In this document: piece by piece, positions 21,541 to 32,180 of the stretch | How the letters are laid out: each line of letters opens with the position of its first letter | How positions within the stretch are numbered: the stretch's first letter is position 1 | Source: Channa striata | Taxonomy: Eukaryota; Chordata; Actinopteri; Anabantiformes; Channidae | Assembly (NCBI GenBank): GCA_033026295.1 | Contig: CM065187.1 | Coordinates: forward strand, 20,494,388 to 20,558,387 | Length of the DNA: 64,000 nt | Direction: 5' to 3' | Position numbers and translations under genes: made by a program | The notes under the pieces: model-generated | Database searches by the model: none | The model's input: only the letters and a program-made list of their open reading frames with translations | What the model was told of the DNA's origin: nothing

Positions 21541-24289
21541 TACCAGCAGTGAAAATGGTTTATGTCAAACTCAGGTACAGGCAATCAGTGTTGAGTAGAG
21601 TTGCTTAGAGGTTGACACTTCCTGGCTTTAGTGTATAGTTTCAGAGCTTTTCTGCTATATTTCCAAGGTTTAAAACAAACCACGAGCAGAGAGAATCAAA
21701 CCAGGGACCTTGTAGCTCTGAGATGGCAGTTTGCTCATTCATTGTCAATGGAAAGGCAGATATACTGCTGCTTCAAATGTATGTCAATATTATTACTGGT
21801 CATTCCGTTTATTTAAGTGTTCTCTTATCAGTTTTCAATTATACTTGATTCTGTATAAAGTGAAACTGACAGCTGTGACAGGTCTGTTTTAACACCATGT
21901 CCCACACTGATTATTTTACTCTCTAGATTGTTTTATATTTCTATTAATATTACTTTTGAGTATTTTTCTGCGACCCATTTGTTCATATCAATGGTTGTCT
22001 ATGGAAAGGACCTGGCTGAAGACAGAGACCACAGACTGACAATAAGATGGTCAAATTTTATCCTTGGCCAAAAGTGCTTGTTCCAGAAGGTATTGTTTTT
22101 ACAAACTTTCTGGCTTCTATTTCCGTCCAATAGCTTTTCACAACTTGAAACACCCAATGTTTCTGATAAACTCAGTGGAAATTGCATGTGATTCATTTTC
22201 TCTCAGGCACAATCTTTAATTATTTTAATTATTTCTTTATTTATACAGCTTAGTCTTGTTGACACAAGGTCTCATATGATCTGTTAATACTCTGATATCA
22301 CACATACATAGTTTACAATAACTTTACAAGAACAAGGCAACTGTAGTTCTTGCAGCCAAGGTGATGCAGTAAAAGTACTCTCAAATAACTGCAAGACCTC
22401 AGGGTCATGATGAAGATATCTAGTTTCCCCTAAACTAGGGCCTAGGCCGATTGCTTCTGATGTAAAATTTTCTGCACCTATACAGCAATATTGTACCTTA
22501 TCTTTACCCAGTGCTTTATTATTGCTGTTGTTTTAACCATTCACACACCAATGGGGGAGGAGGAGAAATTTAAGACTTAACCAGACACCAGGATATGTGG
22601 ACAACTTCTCTGCTCCCGAACCGAAGGTATCTGCACAATTTCAAGAAAGTTTCTATCTTTTTCACCAAGATCCATCATGTGAACAGACTTTTGACACCAT
22701 GCCAAGCTTTAGACCTCAGACTTGACCCTGGAACTCAAGTCACTAATAAATGTGAGACCCATACTTTATAATTTAATATTTTTTTTAATCAGGCTGATAC
22801 TAACCCTTATTCGACAATTAGTGTCAGCGTATAAATATATCACCCTGGATAATTTTAAGCTCCATTTGGGCTCCTACCTGTCTTTTTGGGAAGAGCAACA
22901 TTTTCTTTGAGGAAACAATCTTAATCTGTTGTTTAAAGTGTGTATTTATGATGTCAGTATTCCAGAAAAAGGCATTCATGATTCAGTGACATTTATTGTA
23001 AATAAAAACCTCACAGTTACAATACACTTTGAGAAAGGTGTTCTGATACAGATAGCTGGACTTGGCACAGTGTGCCAAACAAATTGAGTTATTTTCATTG
23101 CCATCGTAGAGATTCTCCAATTAGTGACATTAACAGGACTTTACAGAATCATATTACACTCTTGTCAGTTCCATCAGATGGTATCCACCCTTTCTATCCA
23201 GTGTCCACACATTCTCATTGAAATTCTCATTGAAGCTAGTGGGCTACAGAGTTTAAGTGTGAAAAAAAGACCAAACCAACAAAAGAAAAACACTAGAGGC
23301 AATGGTAATTTAGTAAACAGTGCACCAGTGATCGTAGCAGAGATTTTCTTATTAAAAGCTGCACAAAACCTAGCTTAAAATACAGCAGAGAAGAAAGCCT
23401 ATGTAGTGAGGTGCTGGCCACATTTTTCCTTCTTACTTTTGAAAAGCAGTGACACTGTCATAGTCTGCAACATGGACAAGTATCCTCTACCTTAATCACC
23501 TCCGTAAACAGTGAAATGCTTGGTTTTATAGTTCGGCAACATTTTACAAAATTCCTTTAAAATGTCCTTAAAAATGTGGCATTTCACATGGTTACAGTGA
23601 AATCAGGAATGTCCCTAAAAGAGGTACCATTTAAACTTGAATAAATATATTCTTTATTTACCTATTAAAACTATCCCTGCTTGATTGTATTTTGACTCCA
23701 GACAAACTCCATATTTTTGGAGAGGTTTGGTTCTGATGATGCTGTACACTGACTAGAAAGTCTGTAGCTACATTTGCAGTTCCTCTAAATTAAGCAACTA
23801 TTAATTTTACCAATTTTACATTTTTTGGATTCCAAACTGTCCTTCTGAAAAATTCTTAGGCCTGTCACCAACACTAACTATAAAATAGATACAATAACCA
23901 TATTACATTACCGGTAATTAAAACATTATGGAATTCAGCTCTAAGGCAAACAATGGCTATGCCACACATACCTTTGGGAACATCTGCCAAACAGGCCCCC
24001 AGCTGAATATGTAATAACAGCAACAGGAGGCCAGGAAGGAACAACTGTTAACTCTGGGCCTGTCATGTCCCCTCAAAATCAAGCAGTGTTCTGAGACAGT
24101 AGCTGTATGTCATTTGGTAAAAGATAAAAATCAGCGTCACATTTAATACTGTACTCATTAATGATATCACATAATAATTAATGATCTACGGGAATTTCTC
24201 AAACAGTGCCAACAAACCCTTACAGTTTGTTCTACCGCAGAGAAAACCTGATTTTTTTTTACCTGATTTATAACTGTGTTACATTGTGT
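21541..24289. other. Intergenic, downstream of NFIL3
   Basis: AT-rich with only short chance frames. The part nearest NFIL3 probably contains its 3' UTR. A tRNA-like stretch near 21690-21720 is too weak to call. Confidence 0.55.
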
Positions 24290-24295
24290 TTTATT
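24290..24295 (-). terminator. Possible NFIL3 poly(A) signal
   Basis: AATAAA on the minus strand about 460 nt past the NFIL3 stop. Further hexamers lie at 23653-23658 and 22992-22997, so the 3' UTR could be longer. Confidence 0.25.
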
Positions 24296-24756
24296 AAAGG
24301 TTTTCTGATCTGTCTCTGGTAACACTTCCTCAACGGTGAACATAGATCAAGCTACTGTTAATGAAACTTAATACTCAAAACCTTTCCACATTAAGAGCCC
24401 TGCATCATAATTCCTTTCACTCCTGCCTTTACTGTAAAAAAAGAAGTTAACAAGTGATTGTTAAATGCACTTGACTTACAGAGGAAAAACTGAAAAGCAG
24501 AGGGGTTAGTAAGACATAATCGTTATGCTGATGTGCTGATGGATGACTGATGCTGCTGTAGTTTTAAATATTACACTGAATTTTCCATATGAACTATTGC
24601 AGTACGGTCCTTACATGTCCTTAGCCTTTGTTAGCAAACAGCCTTTGTGCTCACAACGCATCATCTGAGATGGCCCTATTAGTTTAACACATTTTCTGTT
24701 AAAAATCATGGAAAACTGAACACAGTATAGCATATGAAGTGCAAAACATACAGAGG

Positions 24757-26106
24757 TCATTCAGCAGAAGATCCTTGATGATCAGTGGTGCTCTTGTCTG
24801 TCTCTATCACAGAGCCTTGCTGCACTGTGATCAGTCTTTTTAAAGAGGCAACTTCTGCAGACAAGGTGGCAAAGTCCTGTTTCATGTACAAATCGCCATC
24901 ATCTGAGTGTGCATATGAAGGTTGTTTGACATCCGCAAAGATTTTTTTTGAGATGGGGCTTGGGGATAGCCTGCTACTGTTGCTGCCTTCCTGCTCCATC
25001 TCTGTGCTGCTGTTATGCCACTGGTCAGGTGGGTGGCTCCAGTCTTGAATGTTGGTGACCTGTACTGATAAAGGGCACATAGGGGACTGTGCATACTCAG
25101 AAGAGTCCTGTGTAGTTTGGTAGCACGCTTCTCCTGAAACACGGATGGGAGAGGAGGACTTTCCAGAGAACTCATATTCAGGGTCAATGGCCTCCACTTT
25201 TATTTGGATAGTTCTGGCTTTGATCCGCAGTTTATGGGGCAAAGCTGAAGAATTGGGATCAGGCACTTTGTGTGATGACACAATGACACTTTTTGGATCA
25301 GCTACAGATGGTATCAGTCCTTTAGGGACCTGCTGCTCATCTTCACCATCTGATGATTTGCTCACAGCACCATCATCTGAGCTTCTTGGGGAGTTACTGG
25401 ATGACCTGGTGATTTGCAAGAATGAAGCAGGATGAGATAAAGGGTTGGTCTTGTAGTTCCTATAGAGTTCATAGGGACTACTCATCTCCTGTGTATAGCT
25501 GTTATTCTCTCCTGGTTCTTGCTTGACCTCTGCAGTTCTGCAAAGGCTAAATCCAGCCTGAGTTACTGTGCAAGCCTCAGGCATGTGAGGTGAATGCTTG
25601 ATGACTGATACGCAGCTGCTGCGAAGATGAAGAGACTTCAAATCCCTGCTGGAAGAACCTTGATCAACATCGGGTGAAACAAAGTCCTGGTAAATGTTGT
25701 TACTGTTGCAGTTGGATAATTTCTGGGCTTCTTGGGCATATGCCACCGAGCTCACCAGGCCAAATTTAAGCTTTAGGGACAGCAGCTCAGCCTTGAGAGA
25801 AGCATTTTCCTCTCCAAGAGCCATCAACTTGTTCTCAAGCACCATGTCATTTATGCGGCGCTTCTCCCTTGATCGCTTGGCTGCCTCATTGTTTTTGCGA
25901 CGTCTCTCCCAGTAAATAGTGTCTTTCTTCTCATCTGGGATAAACTCCCTTTTTCTGCGAAAGGCAGCTTTAGTCTTAAATGGAATTGCAGAGATTTTGT
26001 GGCCTAGCAGGTCTCTTTTAGACCCTTGTAAAGCCACAGCCAGGACCAGGGCATCATCCCCACTGTAGGACTCACTACAGTCCACTTCTTGCTTGATTGA
26101 CTGCAT
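24757..26106 (-). CDS. nfil3: NFIL3 (E4BP4) bZIP transcriptional repressor
   Basis: 449 aa in one uninterrupted exon. NFIL3 is a nuclear basic-leucine-zipper repressor that binds TTAYGTAA (D-box-like) and CRE/ATF-like sites. It acts in the circadian output loop against PAR-bZIP activators and in lymphoid development. The segment RRKREFIPDEKKD (50-62) precedes the basic region RRRKNNEAAKRSREKRR (68-84). Zipper leucines fall at 90, 97, 104 and 111, and KAELLSLKLKFGLVSS follows, all close to human NFIL3 (462 aa). Downstream, the conserved blocks KSSDGEDEQQVPKG, SALPHKLRIKA, SVQVTNIQDWS and LSAEVASLKRLI are all present, and these are diagnostic for NFIL3 rather than HLF/TEF/DBP. The open frame extends eight codons upstream but only from a TTG. 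The first ATG is at 26106 and gives MQSIKQEVD, alignable with the human start. TAA lies upstream in frame. Confidence 0.96.
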   Translation of the reverse strand: MQSIKQEVDCSESYSGDDALVLAVALQGSKRDLLGHKISAIPFKTKAAFRRKREFIPDEKKDTIYWERRRKNNEAAKRSREKRRINDMVLENKLMALGEENASLKAELLSLKLKFGLVSSVAYAQEAQKLSNCNSNNIYQDFVSPDVDQGSSSRDLKSLHLRSSCVSVIKHSPHMPEACTVTQAGFSLCRTAEVKQEPGENNSYTQEMSSPYELYRNYKTNPLSHPASFLQITRSSSNSPRSSDDGAVSKSSDGEDEQQVPKGLIPSVADPKSVIVSSHKVPDPNSSALPHKLRIKARTIQIKVEAIDPEYEFSGKSSSPIRVSGEACYQTTQDSSEYAQSPMCPLSVQVTNIQDWSHPPDQWHNSSTEMEQEGSNSSRLSPSPISKKIFADVKQPSYAHSDDGDLYMKQDFATLSAEVASLKRLITVQQGSVIETDKSTTDHQGSSAE

Positions 26107-26135
26107 ATTATCACTGTGATCCAGTGTCAATATGC

Positions 26136-27419
26136 CTGTAATCTTTTAAATGTACATTATAGTGCTTGTGTGCATAAATAATGCCACATTTAATGATTCC
26201 ACTTGAGGTTGAAGAAATCTGTGGGAAAAAAAAGTTTTAGATGTCACTGTTAAGTTGAAACAAATGCTATCAATTTATTACTGTTATTATGTTATTAAAT
26301 TAATTACATGTTCAATTCTGTATGCACCATGTAGTTGTAAATTTATAGGCTTACTGGCCTGGTGCTACGATTGACTTGTAGGAAAATAGAAGAAAACAGA
26401 CACTAGTTGTAGTCTAAGCAACAGTTGAATCTATAAAGCTATGCAGATGTGAATGGGTTGAACCCTTGTAGATAAACCGGCTCCTTGTGCAAACAGATTA
26501 CATCATTACCATTTTGGTCAGTTTTATATCACTGCTGTTATAAAAAAACTATGACAAACACGACATGAAATTTGTAGTGTGCTAGCACATAATTAATGCA
26601 TCAATGTTAAGATGTGACATGTGATTGGTTGTGCACACCGTATTAACAAAGCATGTCACGTTTGTCCAGGTGGGGATCTTTGCAGCATGTAATCTCTTTC
26701 TCTCAGGGTTCCTGTCTACTCTCCACTTGAACCTATCCAGTACAGAAAAAAAATAAAAAACACAGTGTGATATATTTTGTTGATTCAACTGACTGACTTC
26801 TCACTTATGAATTGATGTGTTTTGCAGCTGAAATTGTTTGACTGGTCCTGCAGAAAACAAACTGGCAACTCCTTTGATAATGACTCGCTGAAGTGTTCGT
26901 TTTTGCTTGTCTTATGTTACAGTGTTCTGAAACTCTTTGGGATTTAAAGTATTGATCAAATGCGTCAGACTCTGGGACATTTTTTATACTAGGTTCAAAG
27001 TAATAGATCATGTATTAACCAATAAATCCAGAAAATAAGAGGTATTACTTTAGGTAATACGTCTAGTATTAAAACTAGTAGTAAGAGTAGAGCAAATCTG
27101 CATTTTGATTTTAAAGTTAGAGTTAAGCACTGATCTCGCTGGATTAAGTATTAATAGAGCAACAATGAATTGCTTTTGGCTTTCAAGCTGCCATGCATCT
27201 GGAGAAGGAACAAAAGACTACACACACAGCTGTAAACACATGGCCTGGCAGAAGCTACAACACAGATGGAAAAGGTGACACAGTGATCTCTCCACAATAA
27301 ACAGATGCAACATTTTCATAAATGATATTTCTTCGTGTTGGTCTTCATTTAAGAAAGAAACGCGATTAAAAAAAAATCGCAAGTAGAGTGATGTAACTAG
27401 AGAATTTGATCCCAAACAA
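26136..27419. other. Upstream of NFIL3 coding exon, probably its intron
   Basis: AT-rich, no convincing frame or repeat. 26135/26136 has an acceptor-like attacag in the NFIL3 direction. Confidence 0.5.
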
Positions 27420-27657
27420 GCCCAGTGTCCGTTTACGGCCGCCTAGGCCCAACTAGGCAACTTGCGATTCAGTCTTTCATGGTTAATTTTATCACTTGAA
27501 AACCCATAAGCGACTCACAGGCGAGTGCTCCACTCTAGAACTATGGCCTCGTCTATTTCCGATCCCTGTACAGATGTCTGGGATCCCGCAGAGATGAACG
27601 CTCCCTTTTGTCTTTACTAAGAAGGCAACATATGACATCAAACCTAAATTTGGACGA

Positions 27658-27663
27658 CACGTG
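27658..27663. promoter_or_regulatory. E-box CACGTG
   Basis: Canonical E-box in the same CpG-rich block, 300 bp from the CRE. Confidence 0.35.
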
Positions 27664-27957
27664 ATAAGAATGGATGTTACTGGTGGGTGGCGGCGATCAT
27701 TGCCGGTTCGTGTATGGACGTGGCAACGAGGCAGCCTGGATGCAGCGGCCGGTCCTCTTGCCCCGAAAATCCGTCATTGTGTCCGTGTTACACAACACAA
27801 ACTCCCCCCCGGCCTCCAGATGCCATCAAGTTCCACGGTTGCAGACATTATGCGATACATGCCTGTTGGTTCCGTATGTGTGGAAATAAACGGCGGCTAT
27901 ATATGTGCTGGGCACATGTGTAACAGGCTCCTCAGAGACAATGTGGACACTGTCAGA

Positions 27958-27965
27958 TGACGTCA
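27958..27965. promoter_or_regulatory. Perfect CRE (TGACGTCA)
   Basis: An 8/8 CREB/ATF palindrome in the CpG-rich block upstream of the NFIL3 coding exon. NFIL3 itself also binds related sites. Confidence 0.45.
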
Positions 27966-28538
27966 TTGCCGTGCTTAAGTACGACACGAGCAGCCGAAGC
28001 GTGGACTCCATCTCCGCCCTGGGAGGTGCCGCCGTTCTAAGGCTGCACAGACCCCAGGAGGTGCAGCATGTCATTAAGAAGTTAGGAGTGTGAGTCTGAT
28101 CCTACATACGATCACTGCTTACGTTACTAGAACATTCGAAACAGTGTGTCGCAATCCGTCAACTCCTGTTAACGTTCCTTTCACCTCCAGGCCTCAACAA
28201 AACCCACCGTGGTCCCGCTTGTATCGGCTAATGTCAGGCACAGCTAACGACTTGCTACTGGAGACAGTGCAGATGACATGATGACAGTCCAACGATATAA
28301 AACGCCGCAAGACGCTCGGGCTTGAGGCTGGTGACACCCTTAGGGTGAACAGAAACTCGCCTGACTCGGTTTTGCTTCCTTTAAAATAGGACTTGGAGAA
28401 AACAACACGAGTGTCACTGCGTCAGCAGACGTTCTTGTCGAGTGAGCTGCTGGGATTCCGGCTAGTTCGTCAGAGCACGTAAACGCAACACGAACTCGCA
28501 TAAATGTTTGTAAGTCGAATCCAGAAACGGGTCAGTAC

Positions 28539-28740
28539 CTTTTCTATGAGCAGGACGGAGGGGTCATTCTGCTTCTCCACCAGTTCTCGAGCACAGTAAG
28601 GAAGAGCAGCTTTTCCATCAGGAAACTACTGTCGACAAAAGCCTACTTCAAGTTGCAAAGTACCTACTTCTCCTCCCTTGGCTTTTTCCTTTCAAGGTGG
28701 CTCCTGAGTCACGGATCTGTGTTAGTAGGTCAGTGCTTAA
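28539..28740 (-). other. nfil3: Candidate NFIL3 untranslated exon 1
   Basis: Vertebrate NFIL3 usually has a non-coding first exon. A plausible donor (GAAAAG then gtactg) is at 28538/28539, and a matching acceptor (attacag) is at 26136, 29 nt upstream of the ATG. The intron would be about 2.4 kb. CCAAT-type sequences lie just upstream near 28780. A 28-codon open stretch in this exon is preceded by a stop, so I treat it as UTR. The 5' end is a guess. Confidence 0.33.
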
Positions 28741-28974
28741 ATGTATTGGCAGCGTAAGATTAAATGACAGCCGCAGCAGCCAATTGGATTGCAGCATTTT
28801 CATTTTATTTGACCAATGGCTAAAAACGATCAAAACAAGGATGAAAGAATGTGAGACATTTAGACATTTCACCACCAAGAACTTGGTTTGTCTTCATTTT
28901 ACAAAGACCATCATCATTGAATGTTTATAATATTATATAGCATAGTATGAGCTGAGTTTTAATGCTGAACTACT

Positions 28975-29212
28975 TTATTGTTGGTTCGATCCCCGGCTCC
29001 TCTGGTCACATGTCGAAGTGTCCTTGAGCAAGACACTGAACCCCCCACTTAGTTGCTCCCGGTGAGTGTCGGCCAGCTGCACAGCAGCTCCCCCATCGGT
29101 GTGTGAATGTGTGTATAATTGTGAGTGTGAATGGGTAAATATGAAGCAGTGTAAAGTGCTTTGAGTTCCAACAATGAGAAAAGTGCTATATAAGTTCAGA
29201 CCATTAACTATA
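28975..29212 (+). mobile_element. 5'-truncated SINE
   Basis: B box GGTTCGATCCC at 28983, gtgtccttgagcaagacactg, then gtgtgtgaatgtgtg and the tail aaagtgctttgag through gctatataagttcagacc. A common teleost SINE body; the A box is missing. Confidence 0.7.
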
Positions 29213-29681
29213 TCACATGTGTTCTTGTCGCTAAATAGTGAATCAGTGGAGCTTTAATTACCAAATTCTGATAAATGTAATGATTTAATGAAAAATAATT
29301 TTACTTATACAAAAACAACCATTACCACTTACCTAATAATAATAATTAAAAAATACTTCCACCAAAGCATCATCGGAGCTAAAACCTAATTAACACTTAA
29401 TACTATCATTGTCATCAGAAACACATAGATGCGAACAAAAATAGCATTAGATCGGGCAAAAAAAAACTGAATTTCCTAACAGTAAATAAATAAACAAATA
29501 AAACAATTATATAACTGATTTAAGTTTAAAAAAGAGAAATCTAAATATTGAAAATTAATCAACATGCTTCATTTTATACTATGCATCATCATTTCTCCAT
29601 GTGAGTGTCTGTGACCCAGCTGACATGTAGTCCCGCTCAACGCTGCTGTGGCATCGTGTCCTTTACTCACACAGCTGAAAA

Positions 29682-29693
29682 CCTCTAGATGGC
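29682..29693 (+). promoter_or_regulatory. CTCF-like motif
   Basis: CCTCTAGATGGC followed by GC, 11 of 12 core positions. A YY1-like AAAATGGCTGC lies about 45 bp further on. Confidence 0.35.
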
Positions 29694-30810
29694 GCTGTTG
29701 GGCAGCTGGTTCCCATTAGACCGTCAGGGTGACGGTAAAATGGCTGCTCCATACTGAGGCATTTTGGTCCATCTCAGTTACAGATGTCTCTTAACTGTCC
29801 CAGCTTAAGACTACAAAGGTAAAAATTACTGTTTTTCGATGCACCTTTGTTTTTAATGGACGCAGTATGTGCACATTAATTTAGTTGGTTAATCTAGCTT
29901 TGATTAACTTAAACATTACATCAAGGTTATTTTCTTCTGTACTTTATGGCCAAAGAAGTCAATCTCTGTGTCTCTGTGGTGAATTTCTTGAGTAACATGA
30001 ATATTGCAACAATAAATTAATTTCTTAAAGTGTACGGACATGTCTGAAAGCAGTTTCTTAGAAGTCAAAGGGAACAGATCAAGAACATACTTTAAAATAA
30101 GTTTGACAGCCAATGGATCCAGGGTGCAACCTACTGAGCTGGTATTTGCTCTAGCACCCTCACATCTCTTTATATACATATGCGGATGGGCTAAAGTATG
30201 TCCTGTTATGAAACATGTCTTATGAAAACGGAATAAAATGGTATCTGGAGAAAATGGCGTATGTCTAACATAAATCATAATTAGCCATAAAGAGAAAATT
30301 TGCTTTTAATGAGAAAAGTGTTCAGCCTACTCAATCTGTCATTAACTGTTATTTATTCATTAGTGTTTAACTGGTTTTATGATTGGTGTGACACATCAAT
30401 CAATGGTGGAATGTGGAAAACAATCACCTTCAAATGTAATGTAATGGCACGGCCAATACCTTGGTTTTTGCTGTATGATATCTGGCTGTTTAGAAAGTTT
30501 AGATTTTCAGCTTTTATTTAATGGTATTGACGCATAGATATGTTAAACAAACATAGCATATTTTGTATGACATCACCCATATGTTAGGTAAGCTAAAGAA
30601 CACTGTTTTAAAGCAAATTCATTTAAAATGTACTCTATTTATGACACAAAATGTGCCATGTTCTATGAGACATACTTTGTCCCACACTGTCTTTTGATGT
30701 GAAAGTCTTTAGTGTGTAGAAAACTAATATATAGGTATTGCCATTCTAATACTTTTGGACAGTACTGTGTGGTAAGCAATAGGAAACACTTCCTCCATCG
30801 TACAGTTTGT

Positions 30811-30822
30811 CCACCAGAGAGC
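30811..30822 (+). promoter_or_regulatory. CTCF-like motif
   Basis: CCACCAGAGAGC, 11 of 12 core positions, same orientation as the other two in this gap. Confidence 0.35.
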
Positions 30823-32167
30823 ACCAACAAGTACATTTTTACGCTGATGTAGTTCAGTCGCCACATTCAAGTAGTGGGAAAATACTCAAAATCCTTACAC
30901 AGGAACTAATAAATTACTTTGGATTATACATCATCCTTAAAAATGTTTGGGAATATGATAAGGAAAGCATATTCAAGTATAAATAGTAAAAATACCTTGT
31001 AAATACATTATCAGAACATTTTTAGACACCAGAAGGTTTTTTTATTTTATTTCTATGCAACTTGCCAAAAAGATGCCTGACATGCGTAATGAGGAAGACT
31101 TTTTTGTGTAAGGTTTGGATTACATTTTAAAAGCGTGTTGTATTGTTAAATGTTGTTAACCCCATGGGATCAGTTACAATTTGATTTCTATAGGTACCAT
31201 AGATCAAACTATACCGAAAGTCACCCAGACTCTCAACTCAAACAAGGAAAATCTTTAAGGGGAGTAGGGGAATAAAGTGAAGTAGCAGTAAAAAGTAGCA
31301 AGAAATGAAACTGAATGAATGACACGAGTAAATGTACTGCTACTGCTACATACACTGACGAATATTGAAAACGGACAATCTAAACACGTACCTATACACT
31401 ATTTATACATTTATTAATACACTCATAGAATGAGTTTGCCATTTGTGTGTCAAAACATGACATTGATTGAGAACACTGTAATCAAATACTCTTCCTTGCT
31501 CCCAATGAGTGGACTTCAGTACATTTAGTCTAAAGGCTTTTGGCCCGATGAGGAGTGCGTCTTGGTGCACGGGAGTCCCTTTAGAAAGACAGTAGACAGC
31601 AGAGTGGTTAGTAGACATACACTTTGTTCTTGGGTTTATGGGTCAATGCTTCTTCCTGCAGATACCAAGATGACTTTATGGGATATCACCTTAAATGATG
31701 GACAATAACTTTGCATGTCTCTCTGGCAAAGAATATGATGTTCATTTTGACATTCTATCATAGTAATTGTTTTTCTTGTTTCTGTGTAAATACAAAAAAT
31801 GTTGGAATTGACTGCTGGTTTGTGGTAAATAGCTCACATTTGATTGATCATCCTGTTTTACAGACGAGCCTGATACGCATAAAGTTGTCAATCAAAACAA
31901 GGTGCCAATATAGCTGGACAAGTGGACTAGTTAGAATCTGAAGTAAACTCTATGAAACCATGGATTAGTTCTGAATGTTTACTGTAGTTCAAAGACTGAG
32001 AGAAGTTTATTCATGCCTCTTCTCTGTCTTTCTACAACCCTTGTCATCTCATTCATTCAATCCTTGCGCATGTTCTATTGCAGCTTCTATCATTCAAAAA
32101 TGGTCTTTATACTTATCGTTCTTGTAGCTCCTCTCCCAAGCAACCACCACAAGCCTAATTCCACCAA

Positions 32168-32180
32168 CCACCAGAGGGCC
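32168..32180 (+). promoter_or_regulatory. CTCF-like motif
   Basis: CCACCAGAGGGCC matches the CTCF core CCASYAGRKGGC at all 12 positions. Between NFIL3 and ROR2. Confidence 0.5.

Larger units (their letters stand above)
27420..28500. other. CpG-rich block upstream of NFIL3 with coding-like frames
   Basis: Unlike its AT-rich surroundings, this stretch is rich in CpG. From about 27543 to 28093 all three plus-strand frames have open runs (27661-27960 of 99 codons; 27905-28093 of 62 codons ending TGA; others). Protein-like composition appears to pass from frame to frame, with a long C run at about 27802-27809. It could be a CpG island of NFIL3, or a broken copy of an unrecognised gene. I cannot assign a family. 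Confidence 0.45.

Noticed and set aside
24785..25915. Plus-strand frames across NFIL3
   Set aside because: Shadows of the NFIL3 coding sequence.
26107..26130. Eight-codon N-terminal extension of NFIL3
   Set aside because: It starts from TTG, has no upstream ATG in frame before a TAA, and the ATG at 26106 aligns with the human start.
28294..28300. TATAAAA box for a plus-strand gene
   Set aside because: No convincing downstream reading frame; left as a chance match in the CpG-rich block.
30745..30770. Full Tc1 element near 30.7 kb
   Set aside because: Only a short end-like sequence; no partner end or transposase.
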